From Neoscytalidium dimidiatum (lineage: Eukaryota; Ascomycota; Dothideomycetes; Botryosphaeriales; Botryosphaeriaceae): 64,000 nucleotides of DNA. A model generated the notes under the pieces. It was given only the letters and a program-made list of their open reading frames with translations. It did not search any database and was not told the DNA's origin. The DNA lies in the NCBI GenBank assembly GCA_037367355.1, contig CM074699.1, forward strand, positions 3,861,774 through 3,925,773, written 5' to 3'. Shown one piece after another: positions 1 to 12,069 of this stretch (position 1 is its first letter; each line of letters starts with the position of its first letter). The position numbers and the translations under genes are program-made.

Positions 1-98
1 GTACGCCTTGCCGCAGCAGTCCATCAGTATCACGGATGGGTGTATATATTTTTCTCGCAATCACCACGCCGGTACGCTAATTACTGAACGAAGCTTCC

Positions 99-777
99 AT
101 GATAAAACTCTGCCAGCTCTGGCAAAAATCGACCACCATTCTCTATCGCGTAGGCCGATACATTGCAGGCCTAGAGTGGAAAGAAAAGAAACAGGAAATC
201 TGTGTTTTCTGCGGTAGTAGGAACTTTCAGAGCATTGTCTACAAGGTAAAGTCTGACATGGCGGGGCCTTTCTTACATTATATCCTTTTCAACTAACGCA
301 TCTCAAGGATGAGCATGTTATCGCATTCGAAAACACTCGACTAGCTGGGAAATGGCACTGGCTTCTCATACCGACTGTTCACTTGCGAGACATCGAAGCG
401 CTTGCTGGGAAGCACGTCCAGCTGCGTAGGACCTCTTCTATGTTGATTTTTGGCTTTTACTGACAGATCGAGCAGTTGAACGGCTGGAACGAGTGAAGCA
501 TGCACTCTTAAACAAGTATTGCCCCGGAGTTCCACCACCCTCAGTTCACTCTGGCTTCCACAGAGGGCGCAGGAAGCTCTTCGGGTCAATATTCTGGCCA
601 GATATTGTTTCCATTCATCATCTTCATATGCACGTCATTGTAGAACCCCGGGCAATCCTGAGGCTAGTCAAGTATCCCATTTGGCTGCCACTGATGTGGA
701 AGTCCGATGTAAAGGTTCTATGTGAAATGCAGCGCAGGCAACAAAAGGAGCACCAAAAAGCCATGAAGAAGAGATGA
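99..777 (+). CDS. HIT-domain (histidine triad) protein, 3 exons
   Basis: Exons 99-245, 308-425 and 467-777 join in frame to 191 aa. Exon 1 carries the CxxC-like start of the fold (ICVFC, near residue 35). Exon 2 has the AFEN..AGKWHWLLIP strand typical of HIT proteins. Exon 3 has the GFH stretch and the histidine triad HLHMHVI near residue 140. HIT proteins are nucleotide-binding hydrolases or transferases acting on dinucleoside or adenylyl-type substrates; which substrate applies here cannot be read from sequence. The tail is basic (ends KAMKKR). Intron 1 is GTAAAG..AAG and intron 2 is only 41 nt (GTAGGA..CAG), short for the window. The start at 99 is the first in-frame ATG. The neighbour at 828 is convergent. 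Confidence 0.85.
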
Positions 778-827
778 ATCAAAATCACATATCGATCTAC
801 AATACCATATGTATAACAGACGCAGTT

Positions 828-1225
828 TCACACCTTCATACTCTCAAAGCGGCCCTTCTGGTACTTCCTCGTGGCCCGTACGTTCCAAATGACAAGAAAT
901 ATGAACACTGCCAGCATCAAAGCAACAGCTATCAAGGGCGCAATAATAGAGAAAACTGTAAAACCATATGAAGCGTTCTGAAAGCGCTGGCTTTCCTGAA
1001 GTCCGGGTGTGCCGAGGCCAACTTGCATGGCGGTCAAAACGATGACAATATACCCAAGAATGGAGGCGACGCGCGTGAAGTTCTCTTCAAAAAAGTCTGA
1101 CTTCACCCTATAGCCAAACATGTATCCGCGAAGGTCAAGTTTCTTCATTCGATAGATTTTGTTCAAACGACTGAGCCGGAGTTCGCCATAAAGTTGGCCG
1201 AAGTCTGTTGCATCCGTTGTTTTTA
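828..1225 (-). pseudogene. C-terminal fragment of a fungal two-TM protein (DUF6601-like)
   Basis: On the minus strand the frame opens with a YGELRLSRLNKIYR stretch and runs through two hydrophobic helices (one including IVIVLTAMQVGLGT, the second IIAPLIAVALMLAVFIFLVIW) to a stop at 828. This combination resembles the C-terminal half of a large family of uncharacterised fungal membrane proteins, which I recall as DUF6601. Upstream (1226 to about 1900) I could not find the long N-terminal part of that family: the frame meets stops within 50 bases. The fragment therefore looks like a remnant rather than a complete gene, though an undetected upstream exon cannot be excluded. The family name is from memory. 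Confidence 0.5.
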
Positions 1226-3836
1226 TGCTCGTATTGTTCCCACATAGTGGCTGTACCGCGCAATGACAAGGAAACTGTTAGCAACTCTGATGTGCATGTT
1301 GAGTTATTGCCTCTATTTGCGACACCGAATATGACAAGATCTCGCAATGGAATGGAGGGAAAAATTCAAGTGGCAGCCTTGTGCATATCAGCCTTGTCCG
1401 GAGGGTGAATGACTTGTGTAGGATGTGCTTACATCTGTGTGATGGGCATTTGTCGCACAAGTATAAGCGCCGGAGAGCTTTGTCGTTTTGAATGAATGAG
1501 GTCAGACTGGAAACCACAGCTCTCAGGCGGAAGTCGGCGACAATTATAAAGAGGTGCCAGGCTTCTCGTATCGCACGGTGTGGATTTTCGAGCTAGAGCT
1601 GCCTTGCTGATCTAAATCTTTGATTGGCCGCGAGAAGTTTACGTCAGCTGCAAGTCTTGCAGAGGAGATGCACAAAATCCGCCAATGACAAGTGCAAAAA
1701 GCAATAAAGGGTCGACCTCATCCTCGCCTCCTGCAGGAAAAATGATTGGCAAGAGAGTGCGTGGAAGAATCGTTTTAAGATTTGCTAATCTCCTCAAGAA
1801 AGTATTTCGGACCAAAGGAACTATTTTGAGTCCAGGACCATTTGCAATGCTATCCGGACGATCCAAACTGCCACAAAGACGATTCAGACGGTCGAGCGCA
1901 AGTTATAGGCTAAATGCGAAAGGTCTAAGAGACCAGTAATAGAGTGAATAGTCTGTTGTTATATGTGCTTGCCGGGAAGTGGTCATGAAGCTAGAAGGTG
2001 CGTAACGTGGCTTACAATCGATACTAGCCTGCTTAAGGTGTAAACCTTGTGAGACGAACCTGGATTACGATGGGATCACAGCAGCAATTTTGCCTGATTT
2101 TCTGGATTGTTCCTTCATCGTTAACAGTCAATAATCTCAAGGCGCGGAAAGCGCTGGAAGCCGAGAAAAAAGTGGATCCCGACAAGTTATTGACCTTTGA
2201 TTCTCTAACTGATGTAAGAGTCAGCTCTAGGCAATATGTGCGGCTAGCTGTGAGAAGTTGGAGACTGTATTTCTTCTTCCAGTCGCACGTCATGCTGCAG
2301 CGATGTCCACTGCTTTCATTTTATATCAATATGTTCCTGAAATCCGCGATCCGGTAAATTCATTCTTTCAAGGATAGTGGCTCCCGGCAGGCTGCTTTTG
2401 CTTAGAGAGGCACGGAAGATCGTCGAGGTTATTGGAATTCAGAAAGCCACCCATGAAAATCATAAGGGCGAAATGGTCCCCGTAATGCATATGTCGATGG
2501 AGTCTGCAAGTATGGATTTGAACCGCGTTGTTTGCGCTAGTTCAATCTTTGTGATTGTTTTCGAATATGTGTAAGTCTTGAAGGGTCCTAGAGTGGGGTT
2601 GACACCGAAGTCGTTCACTATATGTTTCCCCAAAGCAAGACTGACGCTTATAAAAGGAACGATGAGAATTGCGACACCACTGAAGTTCAGAATTATGTCA
2701 TTTAGACTTTTCGAGTGTAGGAGGGGCTTAAAAACTGCGGCTATAGAAGTTGCCAGTACTATCAATAGTTTATACGCATTTCGCACCCTTTCTAAAGGCC
2801 TTCAAAATAAGCATGTTTTGCAAGGCCGGCGCAACCATGAATTAAATGAAATCAGACTTCTTGGCGGTAGCGGTCGCCATGGCTGGTTGCTATTGCCGAT
2901 TGGGCAAGTATACATGCTGCAGAAAAGTAAAGATCAGTTCAAGCAGCATCGTACCGGTGAAATGTGCGTATATGTAAGCCACTGATTGAAGAGACATATT
3001 GATACTAAGCGAGATTGTGAGAAATGTATTGTAGTACAACAGAATCTAAATCATAAAATTCAGGAGCTTCTAGTATTAAACTGAGAAGCGCCGTTAGGCA
3101 GAGTTTCTTCAGGTATCGTTATACAAAATTAAAAAGGAAGCTGTTGTGATTCTATTCGTGCGCAAGCTGCCAATGGCTGGCACATAACGTTAAAAATCAT
3201 TTTAGCCGGACATTTTTGCTTGTGTCAGTGTGCGCATTCTGTAAATCCAACGATCTGGGATAAGTGGCTTCCGTAAGCACCTAGAACGACAAGTACTTCC
3301 TAGAGCTTATTACTACTAAAGTAGGCAGTAGATGGACAGCAGCTATGGCCCATTGGCCAATCCGCCTGCGATAAGCTTTCCGGCACGGAAAGGAATGCGC
3401 GGATCGCCACTCTCCCGTCGAAAGGTGCCCTCGCTAGCTGACGAAACACCTATTCGCTAGGTCTTAACAACTTAGAATTGCGTTCTATGGCTAAGAGTCT
3501 TGCACCATCCGCGATATGGAGACGCGGCCATGAAAAAATGAAACCGCCGCGATTGCGTCATTGCAGGGTATCCAAACCTCAGAGTTTTGCCGAGAAAAAC
3601 CGGCAACCAGTCCGCTTGCACCGATAAGAATGTTGGATGCTACCCACCGTCTAAGAGATATCAGGCAAGTCCGGCCGTCGTCGTGATTGTTCTGAGGAAT
3701 AATGCCATCCGGCCGATCGGAGCCTGTACCGAGCCTCGCATATGAGGCACTATTTATCTCTTGGAGAGTTGCTAAATATCATCGCAGACCAGAGTGAAAT
3801 CCCTCAACACCCAGTTAGTACGCCCCAAGTTACACC
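1226..3836. other. Gene-poor stretch, no supported gene
   Basis: Only short overlapping frames occur on both strands. One minus-strand frame (2460-2786) has two hydrophobic segments near its N-terminus, but I recognise no family and found no splice context, so I do not call it. The last 120 bases form the likely promoter of the monooxygenase gene that starts at 3837. Confidence 0.5.
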
Positions 3837-5455
3837 ATGGCTACCAAAGGAAAGAGAGTGGCTGTCATCGGGGCCGGCCCAGCGGGAGCCATAGCTGTCG
3901 ACGCATTGGTCAAAGAGCAGGCATTCGAAACCGTCCGTGTATTTGAAAGGAAAGCTCTGCTAGGAGGAACTTGGTAGACGCTCTCTACTGACCTCTTTCC
4001 GTTTGACCCGCTGCTAACTGTTTTCGTATTTGTGTAGGGTATTCACGCCGGAACTTCCCCCGAAAATTCCGTCATTGAAAGACCTACTGGATCGTACTGC
4101 GGATATTCCGGTCTCCATTCCATCAACCTTCCCGGCGGAGACTCCCAAATCAGAGAGTGTGAACAGTCATCAACGCCGCTTCACTGATACCGCTGTATGG
4201 GGCCACTTGCATAGCAATATTCCGCCCTCTGTCATGAGCTACACGAAAGAACCGTTCCCGGAAATAATCTCTGAGCAGAGCCTTGCACGTTTCGGACCCA
4301 AAGCCCCGTTTAGGCACCGCGAAGTGATTAGAGACTGGGTCGAAAGCATTTTTGTTGAAAAAGGTCATGAAAAGCTTGTTGAGTTTAGTACGACTGTAGA
4401 GCTTGCTGAGAAGAAGGGAGACGAATGGATTCTCACTTTACGAAAAGAGATCCCAGGGAAAACGAAAGACTACTGGTGGCAAGAGACGTTTGACGCTCTT
4501 GTGGTGGCATCCGGTCACTATTACATTCCTTTCGTTCCAAGACTTCCGGGCCTTCTGGAGTTCAACGAACGCTATCCTGGTGTGATTTCCCACAGCAAGC
4601 ACTACCGCAACCCGGAAGATTTCAGGAACAAGGTACGCACCTCTCAACGTATATTACCACCTTTCTGACTCCTTTACCAGCGTGTGGTGGTCGTCGGTGG
4701 ATCCATTTCTGCAATTGATGTTCTCCACGATATCAGAAGTGTTGTGAAACAACCCGTCTATGCTTCACTGCGACAGCCTCTTCCCAACTTTGGCTGGGTT
4801 CCCTTCACACATCCGCACATTGAAGTCAAGAAGGAAATCACTAGATTCGATCCAGACACTCGCCGGATTTATTTTGCAGACGGCACTTCTCTGACCGATG
4901 TTGATCATATCGTGTTCGCAACAGGCTACGATTTCAGCTTACCCTTCCTGCCCAACGTCCAAATAAATAACCGCCGCATACCCGGACTTTATTTACACGT
5001 TTTCAACATTTCTGACCCAACCGTTGTCTACATTGGAGCCGTAAGTACTTTCACTCTTGCCGAGGCTTGTAACGCGTGCTAATAAACACCAGGTCACCGG
5101 CGGCTTCACTTTCCGAGCCTTCGAATATCAAGCTGTTGCAGCTGCGCGGGTGCTTGCTGGACGTGCAAAGCTACCGTCGAAAGAGGAGATGCTCCAGTGG
5201 GAGAAAGACCGCCTAGCAGAACGTGGCGAAGGAAAGCCGTTCTACACGCTCGCGCCGGATTGGGAAGCCTACTTTGAGTCATTGCGGGCGATAGCTGGTG
5301 ATCCTGCACCTGGAACGACAGGAAGAGTCCTCCCCGCATTTGACAAGCAATGGTTGAGAACCTTTGAAGAAGTCCTTGCGATTAGACTGAATTGGTGGAA
5401 AAGCGAGGCAGAGCGGGCACAGAACGAAATTTTGCAACCTAGGGCTCGGTTGTAG
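3837..5455 (+). CDS. Flavin-containing monooxygenase (FMO-like), 4 exons
   Basis: Exons 3837-3973, 4038-4632, 4681-5040 and 5093-5455 give 484 aa. An N-terminal FAD-binding Rossmann motif (VIGAGPAG, residues 9-16) is followed by an FMO-type fingerprint (YPGVISHSKHY), a second nucleotide-binding motif at the start of exon 3 (VVVVGGSISAID) for NADPH, and the C-terminal FATGY motif. These enzymes use FAD, NADPH and O2 to oxygenate soft nucleophiles (S or N) in small molecules; the substrate is unknown. Length and motif order fit an intact enzyme. Introns are 64, 48 and 52 nt with normal ends. The start at 3837 is just upstream of the Rossmann strand, as usual in the family. Confidence 0.9.
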
Positions 5456-5795
5456 GTTGTGTTGACAGATCCGCCCGAAACAGCAAATTTGTACTGAATA
5501 CTGTCGTCTCGTTGAAGACGTATCGAGGTAGAGTGAATTACGCTTTTTCATTGGCCTTTTGCATGCGATTGATCCAAAGCCCTCTTAACTCTTCGGAGGC
5601 CAGACAGGACAACCTGCAGCCAATCAGAACCGCCGCACGCCGCAAATACCCAACGACTTGTTTCACGTATATTGAATGACCCTGGGCTTTCGTTTTGGTC
5701 AATTCATTAAGTATCAAACATTCTTCTACATGAAGTCCTCGCCAAAGGTCGTAAGCGATAGATTCACTTCCCATGCGTGCAGTACCAACTTAGAC
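5456..5795. other. Convergent intergenic region
   Basis: This lies between the 3' ends of the monooxygenase and CAP genes. I see no ORF with a recognisable product and no RNA gene; it presumably holds both 3' UTRs. Confidence 0.6.
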
Positions 5796-6694
5796 TCAGA
5801 AGTGCTGCAGCAGTTGATCGTCCGTAATACAGCTCCCATCGGCGGCGCCAGAACCGATTTCAGAACAGATAGGAGGAAGAGGGTTTGCGATAATATCTCC
5901 GACGTTGTCTGCGTATTCGCCATCGTAGTTTCCTAGCCAATGGTAAGCATGGAAAGCAAGGGCCGAAATCGTAGTGCATCTTACCCGGCCCGCGGTAATT
6001 GCAGTACGACAAGAACATGCTTCCGCAGTTGGTGATGGCGCAGCCCACAGCGGTTGTCTGCCTCCACACAGCCTGTGTGAAGTGAAGAACGATCGGCTCA
6101 CTCATCGGCACACTGGCTTGATGCCAATATGGACCAAAATCTTTGACCTCCCCATAGAACATGCTCGTGTATGCAGCGGGCGCTGTGCCTTGCCCTGCCT
6201 CGCCCATGTTCTGGCCATAATCTCTGCAAAGACCGGTGAGTAAGCGGCATAGGCCGTTGCGGTTTTCAGGTGCACTTACTTTCCGGAGTTGGTGTGTTGA
6301 AACACGCACTGTTGTGCAGATTGCATTGCCTCTTGCGCCAGCTCGGGGTCCCAAACTACGGAGCAGGTGTTCGTGTGGTTTGCCCGGTGGGCATTATGTA
6401 AGGCCAGCCACATCCGGGCTTGAGGGTCAGTCGGCTGAGCAGTGGCTCCATAGCTGGTTATCTGAGGAACGCATTGCCTGCGATGATTTTCGTAAGCAAG
6501 GAAAGATAATAGTATTTGTAAAGGTGGAGCTCTGGGAAGATCCAAGGCCGATAGAGGGGATGGGATGATCTCTCAAACCAACTTGTCATTGTGTGGGAAT
6601 TTCTGATGTTGACATACTGTTGAAGCCTGCTGGCAATGGGGGAAGCCAATGCGGCAGAACAGAGTGTTGCCGCGAAGAGACCGGATGTGCGCAT
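5796..6694 (-). CDS. Secreted CAP/SCP (PR-1-like) protein, 4 exons
   Basis: Minus-strand exons 6694-6618, 6477-6280, 6223-5985 and 5932-5796 give 216 aa. The first 18 or so residues are a signal peptide (MRTSGLFAATLCSAALAS). The CAP core follows: WLALHNAHRANH with the first conserved His, WDPELAQEA, and the signature HFTQAVWRQTTAVGCA around the second His and Glu region, then a Cys-containing segment (NCGSMFLSYCNY). CAP proteins are extracellular; fungal members bind sterols or fatty acids (yeast Pry family) and some are virulence-related, but this copy's role is unknown. Introns are 140, 56 and 52 nt and the exon joins are in frame, so the gene appears intact. Confidence 0.88.
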
Positions 6695-8063
6695 ATTGTC
6701 GACTTGTTGAAATGGAGACGAGACTAGTGAAATGAATATGAAGAGTGTTGTGAGAGTCTGTTTGCCTGAAAGAACGGATTGCTCGGGGGAAGCGATAGCG
6801 ACTGGGTTGGCTGCAGTGCACCTGAAGGAACGTCAGAGGCAAGCTCAACTGGGCGGCAGATTGAACAGAGAAGCGGCGTGAGTGATCAATTTGTACGTTG
6901 GAGAGCAATGCTGCGGATCTTGCTGATCACCTACGTGCGGGGAATAGGGCTATTGTACGAGGCGTCATTTTCAATGTTCGTATGCTCTGCTCGCGGACCG
7001 AATTAGGAAACTTCGCGGGCGAGCGTTCAGGGGAAAATCGCGGTGAACGAGAATTTTTGATGAAGAGTCGCGATCCCTACAGCCCAAAGCCTCAGGGTAT
7101 ATATACTAATAGCATCTTAAAAACAAGTTTCCGTTATCGCAGCATGCAAAGCTGCCCGAGAAAGTGTTAACGACTATGTTGTTTTCACAGTCGATGATGC
7201 GACAGTTAACGGCATGATCGTCGTGCGCCGGTTCGGAGTTACAGGCGCCGACCGTGCAGCGTCCGCGCGGATCTCAAAAGCCTCCCTGCAGTTCAATTTC
7301 ACATGTCCGAGGAGCCTAGCCCATCTTCCACAAAAGCTGGCGTATCCTAGCCCGAATAGCACTAAACCGGTGCAACAAAGAGGATATGCCATTATCTGTC
7401 CTGTCGACCAAGCAGAGCAATTGGTATAATTGATCATTTTAGAGATATGGTATCAGCTTCTCAGCACGGCTGGCTGGATCTTGTGCTTTCAGCACGCGCA
7501 TCAGATCAAGAACATGAGGCAATGGACCCGCCTTTCACGATGTGAATCATGAACGTACTCTATCGGATGGGTCATCATAAGAGGATCGAGCGTCACAAGC
7601 ACGGTTAATGGATTTATGGAGTCGGGTGGAACTGCTCTGCCAGACTGCTTAATACGTCTTTAGATGTCTCTGGATTCACGAGATGCATTGGAGTACGGAC
7701 ATCAAGGGCATTGCAATTTAAAGGAACCGAATGGTTACGAATGATTTCGGCTACTGGTGTTCCGTCCGCTCGGCTTGAAGTCCCTACTGTTAAGTGTAGC
7801 CTCGTATGTCTCAGGCAGATTTATTATTTATTCTCATATTTACTTCACATGTCACACTGACCTGAGTTCGTGGAGTATGATATTCGCTTCCCTACATTTT
7901 CCGTACTGGATCGTGTCATCAGGCATATTTCGGCTTATTCGGACTCCACTAGCTATATTCGCATCGGACCTTCCTGTGTACTCACCATACAAAAGCAATT
8001 ATGTCTCGTAAAGCCGAAGTCCGTTTTAGACGCATGGTTCTCTTATCTGCTATAGAGTATCAA
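6695..8063. other. No gene recognised
   Basis: 1.4 kb with only short frames on both strands. The first part is the promoter side of the CAP gene. No family, RNA gene or repeat was recognised. Confidence 0.5.
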
Positions 8064-9175
8064 TCAGCCAGAACCTAGGAGGGTGCCAGAATGATATACC
8101 TTGGGGAATTTGAACCCTCCGGGCATTAGGCGTTGAAAAGCACCACGCGGATCGTATTTGGCAGCCACCGTACGTTTCTTAGTTTCCTTTTCTGGCCCAT
8201 AGCTTGCCAGCGGATCTTGAGTCTCATATGCGTAGTTCAAGTACATCCACTCGTTGCCCTTTCCAATAGCATGTGAGAACTCGGTAACATCATCAACTAA
8301 TTCTTTAGCAGTAGCATGGAACATTAAATCCATCTGGGTATCCTGTCAAGTAATTATGATGATAAAGACTGCCCTAAGACTAGTAAGACCTCCGAAGAGG
8401 GTAAAAATAGCCAGCACATACCAACAAGATTTAAGCAGAATCTCTCGAGCCCAAGTACATTGCAATATTTCTCAGCAGGGCGCTGTGCAGAAATTCTGGG
8501 TATATGATGAGACTGGGTAGCTGCGACCCAATCGCCTTGAATGGATTTGAGTTTGAGCTTTTCCGTCGCGAGCGTGTAGAGATGAAGGGCATGCCGTATG
8601 ACGCATTCGTCATTCTGAAAGGGGCAACTCATAAAGATTTGCCTGGTTGCTAATTAGCTTTGGAAGATATGTTTAGAGGTAGGGAAGAAGGAAACCGAAC
8701 GAGAATTTGCTAAAGCGAAGGAGAGACGTTCAGACGAGGGCCAACTACATACCGGAACCCGTAAGCTGGCTCTAATTGACTGGCTAGACTAGATATATTA
8801 CTTATGCCAACAGATGAAGCGTTCGAGATATTGTCCTGAATAGCGAAAAGCTCGCCGTAGATTAGTGGCCGCTCAAGCGGTTTAGTAGTATAGACCGGAA
8901 AGATGAAGATTATAATTTCACCAGCAGAGCTAATACGGGCGCATGCTGTAAAGAGGATATTTGATATGTTGGGGTCCTTCTCGATGTTGTCTATGAAGTG
9001 GACAAAGGCTTTGACATGCTAAGGCACAGTGCTATTTCTATAGTACGGAAAGCCGCCCGAGATATCACCTTTTTTTTATCAAAGGTGTTCATGTCGATAT
9101 TAGTTATGATGCCAAAGCTGAGAGAGCCACCCTTTGATGCTTACCAGAGGTCGGGGTTTTTTTGCTACGAGATCT
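8064..9175 (-). pseudogene. BBE-like FAD-dependent oxidase, decayed and 5'-truncated
   Basis: On the minus strand conserved blocks of a berberine-bridge-enzyme-like oxidase occur in order: FGIIT near 9115 (the GG..FGIIT flavin-side block), GGFPYY..STVP near 9040, VHFIDNIEKDP near 8990, CNVLGLE near 8455, and the C-terminal block EWMYLNYAY..QDPLASYG..YDPRGAFQRLMPGGFKF ending at 8064. Damage seen: a TAA where the family has Trp or Phe just before the GG block (about 9165), a frame change at a run of eight A near 9070, a TAG in place of Gln before HVKAFVHF (about 9021), and no N-terminal FAD-binding half. At least two introns (about 8420 and 8640-8760) seem retained. It was presumably a secreted or secondary-metabolite oxidase and is now non-functional. 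Confidence 0.8.
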
Positions 9176-9741
9176 GACAATTGGTCAGAGTTACAGCAAT
9201 AGGTTATGGGACGGATCGGACTGAAGAGCGATCCGATGGAGAGGTCATATGAAACGGGTGTAATGTGTCCAATTGCCAACTTGCATGGCATAATATGAAT
9301 GAGAATGAATCATGTTTAAGCTAACACTAGCGTATGGCTTACTGATCTCTACCCTGCATCCGGGAAAATACACGAAGAAATAAGAGAATGGAGCTTACAC
9401 TGACCAATGATACATCACTTAGCGGTCAGGTCCTGCCTCGTACGAAGATCGATCACGGCCTCTGCTGAGCATCGATTCGTTGGAACGCTGCAAGGATTAT
9501 GCGGGGAGTCTTACGCGGAAAACGAAGTTCCGTGTTCCGTCGGCCGCACGATTCGTCTGTGGAATCTCTTTTCTCATAAGGTATAAAATCGTCTCCGCCC
9601 TCAATAAATGAACTCCAAATCTTTCAAGAAGTTCGTCGTTCAGATATCCTTTGGCGTTCCTTGGCCTCTTCCATGATCGTACTGTTGTCTCAGGCACCAT
9701 TCAGCTCTCCCAAAAAAAAAAATCAAGAACACCAGGGAATC
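9176..9741. other. No gene recognised
   Basis: The missing 5' half of the oxidase is not found here in any frame. The end of the stretch is the promoter of the epoxide hydrolase and contains an A9 run (9714-9722). Confidence 0.5.
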
Positions 9742-11190
9742 ATGGAGGAGTCGAATTCTTTCGCAAAGTGCCCTCATGAAACAAGTCCTAAAGCAGACTT
9801 GAGGTTATTCAAGATGTCAGTTCCAGAAGAAGAGAGTCAGAAACTTAAGCAACTTCTGGAGCTTTCTCGCCTCCCGCCTCCTAGCTGGGAGAACTCGAAT
9901 CAGAGCCCTTATTTTGGAGTAACGCACGATTGGATGCAAAGCACTGTCGAGCATTGGTGCAATCATTACAATTGGTACATGCTTCAACATCTCATCGTGT
10001 AGTCTACAGACAATTCTAACATTTTGATAGGCGTGAATGGGAAGCAAAGTTCAACTCGATTCCGCAATACACTATTAAAGTTGAGGATGACGACGGCCGC
10101 ACGTATATTCTTCACTTTATGTGCCTCTTTTCCATGAATCCTTCCGCCGTTCCCATCGTACTACTACATGGATGGCCAGGATCTATCTTTGAGTTTCTTC
10201 CTTTGTTGCTTTACCTCCACTCCAGATACCCAACGCCAGAAGCTCTACCGTACCACATCATTGTACCGCACCTAGTTGGGTTTGGATATTCTTCTGCTCC
10301 ACCACTTGACAAGGACTTCACTTGGACAGACAACGCTCGTCTCATTTCAAAGATGATGCACCTATTGGGGTTCGGACAAACAGGTTACGTGGCTTAGGGA
10401 GGAGATCTTGGTTCGGCTGTTGCATGTGCCATCGCTGCATATGACTCGGCCTGCCGACTTGTTCATTTGAACATATTCATTATGCCTCCGCCAACAGGTG
10501 TGGATGCAGAAGCAGATATGGTGCAAGGGCAATATCGGGAAGAAGAAGTACGCGCTCTGGCGGGTGCAAACATGATTCGCACGACTGGTTTTGCCTATGC
10601 GCAGCTACAAGGAACGCGGCCGGCAACGGCGGGATTCGTCATCGGTAGCAACCCGGTTAGCTTGCTTGCCTGGTATGAAATTCTCAAGCTTGAATCACCA
10701 TCCGCTTTACTGACTAACAATCAATTTCTTTTAGGATCGCTGAGAAGATGCTGGCGTGGTCTGACAGCCGTATGCCGCTGTCAGTGGATATAATACTCAC
10801 TAATGTCTCGCTCTACTGGTTTTCAGGCTGCTATCCTTCGTCTCAGTGGTGCTACAGAAAGTCGCTTCGCGAGGGAATTAGTACACCCTCGTGGTTGGAG
10901 ACTGTTCAAGTGCCTGTCGGATACTCCTGGTTCGAAGGTGAGGCATCAATGGCTTCAAAGCAGTGGATCGACACCTTGAACAAGGTTAAGTGGTATAGGA
11001 CACATGGAAATGTTTGTCTAAATATTTTTCTTTAATATTCTCCTCTGCTAGGCTGACTAGGAGGTGCAATTTTTAGGGTGGCCATTTTGCGGCATTGGAA
11101 CAGCATGAGGAATTCTGGGACCACATGACAGCCTTTGAGGTTGAATTCTGGGGAAACTCTGATAGAAATGGTGAAAGGGAAACCGAATGA
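9742..11190 (+). pseudogene. Microsomal-type epoxide hydrolase with one nonsense codon
   Basis: Exons 9742-9974, 10031-10672, 10735-11011 and 11077-11190 join in frame to about 420 codons. The N-terminal EHN domain (SVPEEE..KLKQLLELSRLPP, VTHDWM.STVEHW) is followed by an alpha/beta-hydrolase core: oxyanion motif HGWPGS (about 10170), PHLVGFGYSS, GGDLGS with the nucleophile Asp (10398-10415), and the catalytic His in GGHFAALE at the start of the last exon. The codon just before GGDLGS, at 10395-10397, is TAG where the family has CAG (Gln): one C-to-T change. No other defect was seen, so loss is recent, or there is read-through or a base-call error. The family hydrolyses epoxides to diols. The start at 9742 is the first ATG that leaves a normal N-terminus. 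Confidence 0.85.
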
Positions 11191-12069
11191 GTAATTATTT
11201 GGACAGTCAACAAATTGTTCAAAATCTTCGGTGTAACATGGAATCTTTGAAAGAACTATCCATTAGAACAGCGCCTTACCCTCGCATCTCTTCGAGAATC
11301 CCATGCTTAAGCTTGCATCACATATCCCCTCAGTAAACATAGTGAAAAGCTCATGGACAAAGGGATCTGCCTCGGGAACGTGTTCCGGCTAATTCGCTTT
11401 GCGGCTATTGTAGCGACGCTGTGGAGGCAAACGATGGTGCCATGATAGCGGCAGTTGAAGTATCTCATCGCCGGGCTCTAGGTGGCTACAATGGCAAGCA
11501 GAGGGGTAGAGGAGTGTAGCATACGGCAATATGTTTGCTCATCACGGTGATGTAATTGGAGAGTATTATGAGACGGAAAATTTCCAAGAGATTGCTGATG
11601 TCATACAATTTGCGTCTCCCTTTAGTTGCCTAACTGCTAGCGCCGGGAGACGGCGCCACGGGTGCGGAAATGCTAAAATAGAAGCTTTAGGGCCAACCTG
11701 TCAATGTACGATCTCCGATCTCAACCCCTTCGCTTGGATATGACGCACGTAAGTTCGGTCGCATAATCAGTCCGGTCGAATCCGACAATGGGCCCGCGAT
11801 TCTGGGATGTGGGTGGTCCTTTTATTACAAATGAGGTGTGCGAGCTGTCTATACCGCCTGCTACGTGGCGGAAACGATCGACGAATGCGGCGCTCCATTA
11901 GCGATACTGGCTTAAGCCACGTACCACACCATCCCCGCACGGCGTTCTCAAATCTCCAGTCGATGCTCTGGGATACACTCTCACTGCCGTCATATTTCCG
12001 TCATATACTATGCTTTAAGGTGACCGCATTAGTAGTGGCGCAGAGACGGCTGATTCTCTCCCCCAACAT
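11191..12069. other. No gene recognised
   Basis: 880 bases between the epoxide hydrolase and the aquaporin. Short frames such as 11531-11743 have no recognisable content. The last few hundred bases are the presumed aquaporin promoter. Confidence 0.5.

Noticed and set aside
2460..2786. Small two-TM membrane protein on the minus strand
   Set aside because: No recognised family, no supporting splice or start context, AT-rich chance hydrophobicity is possible.
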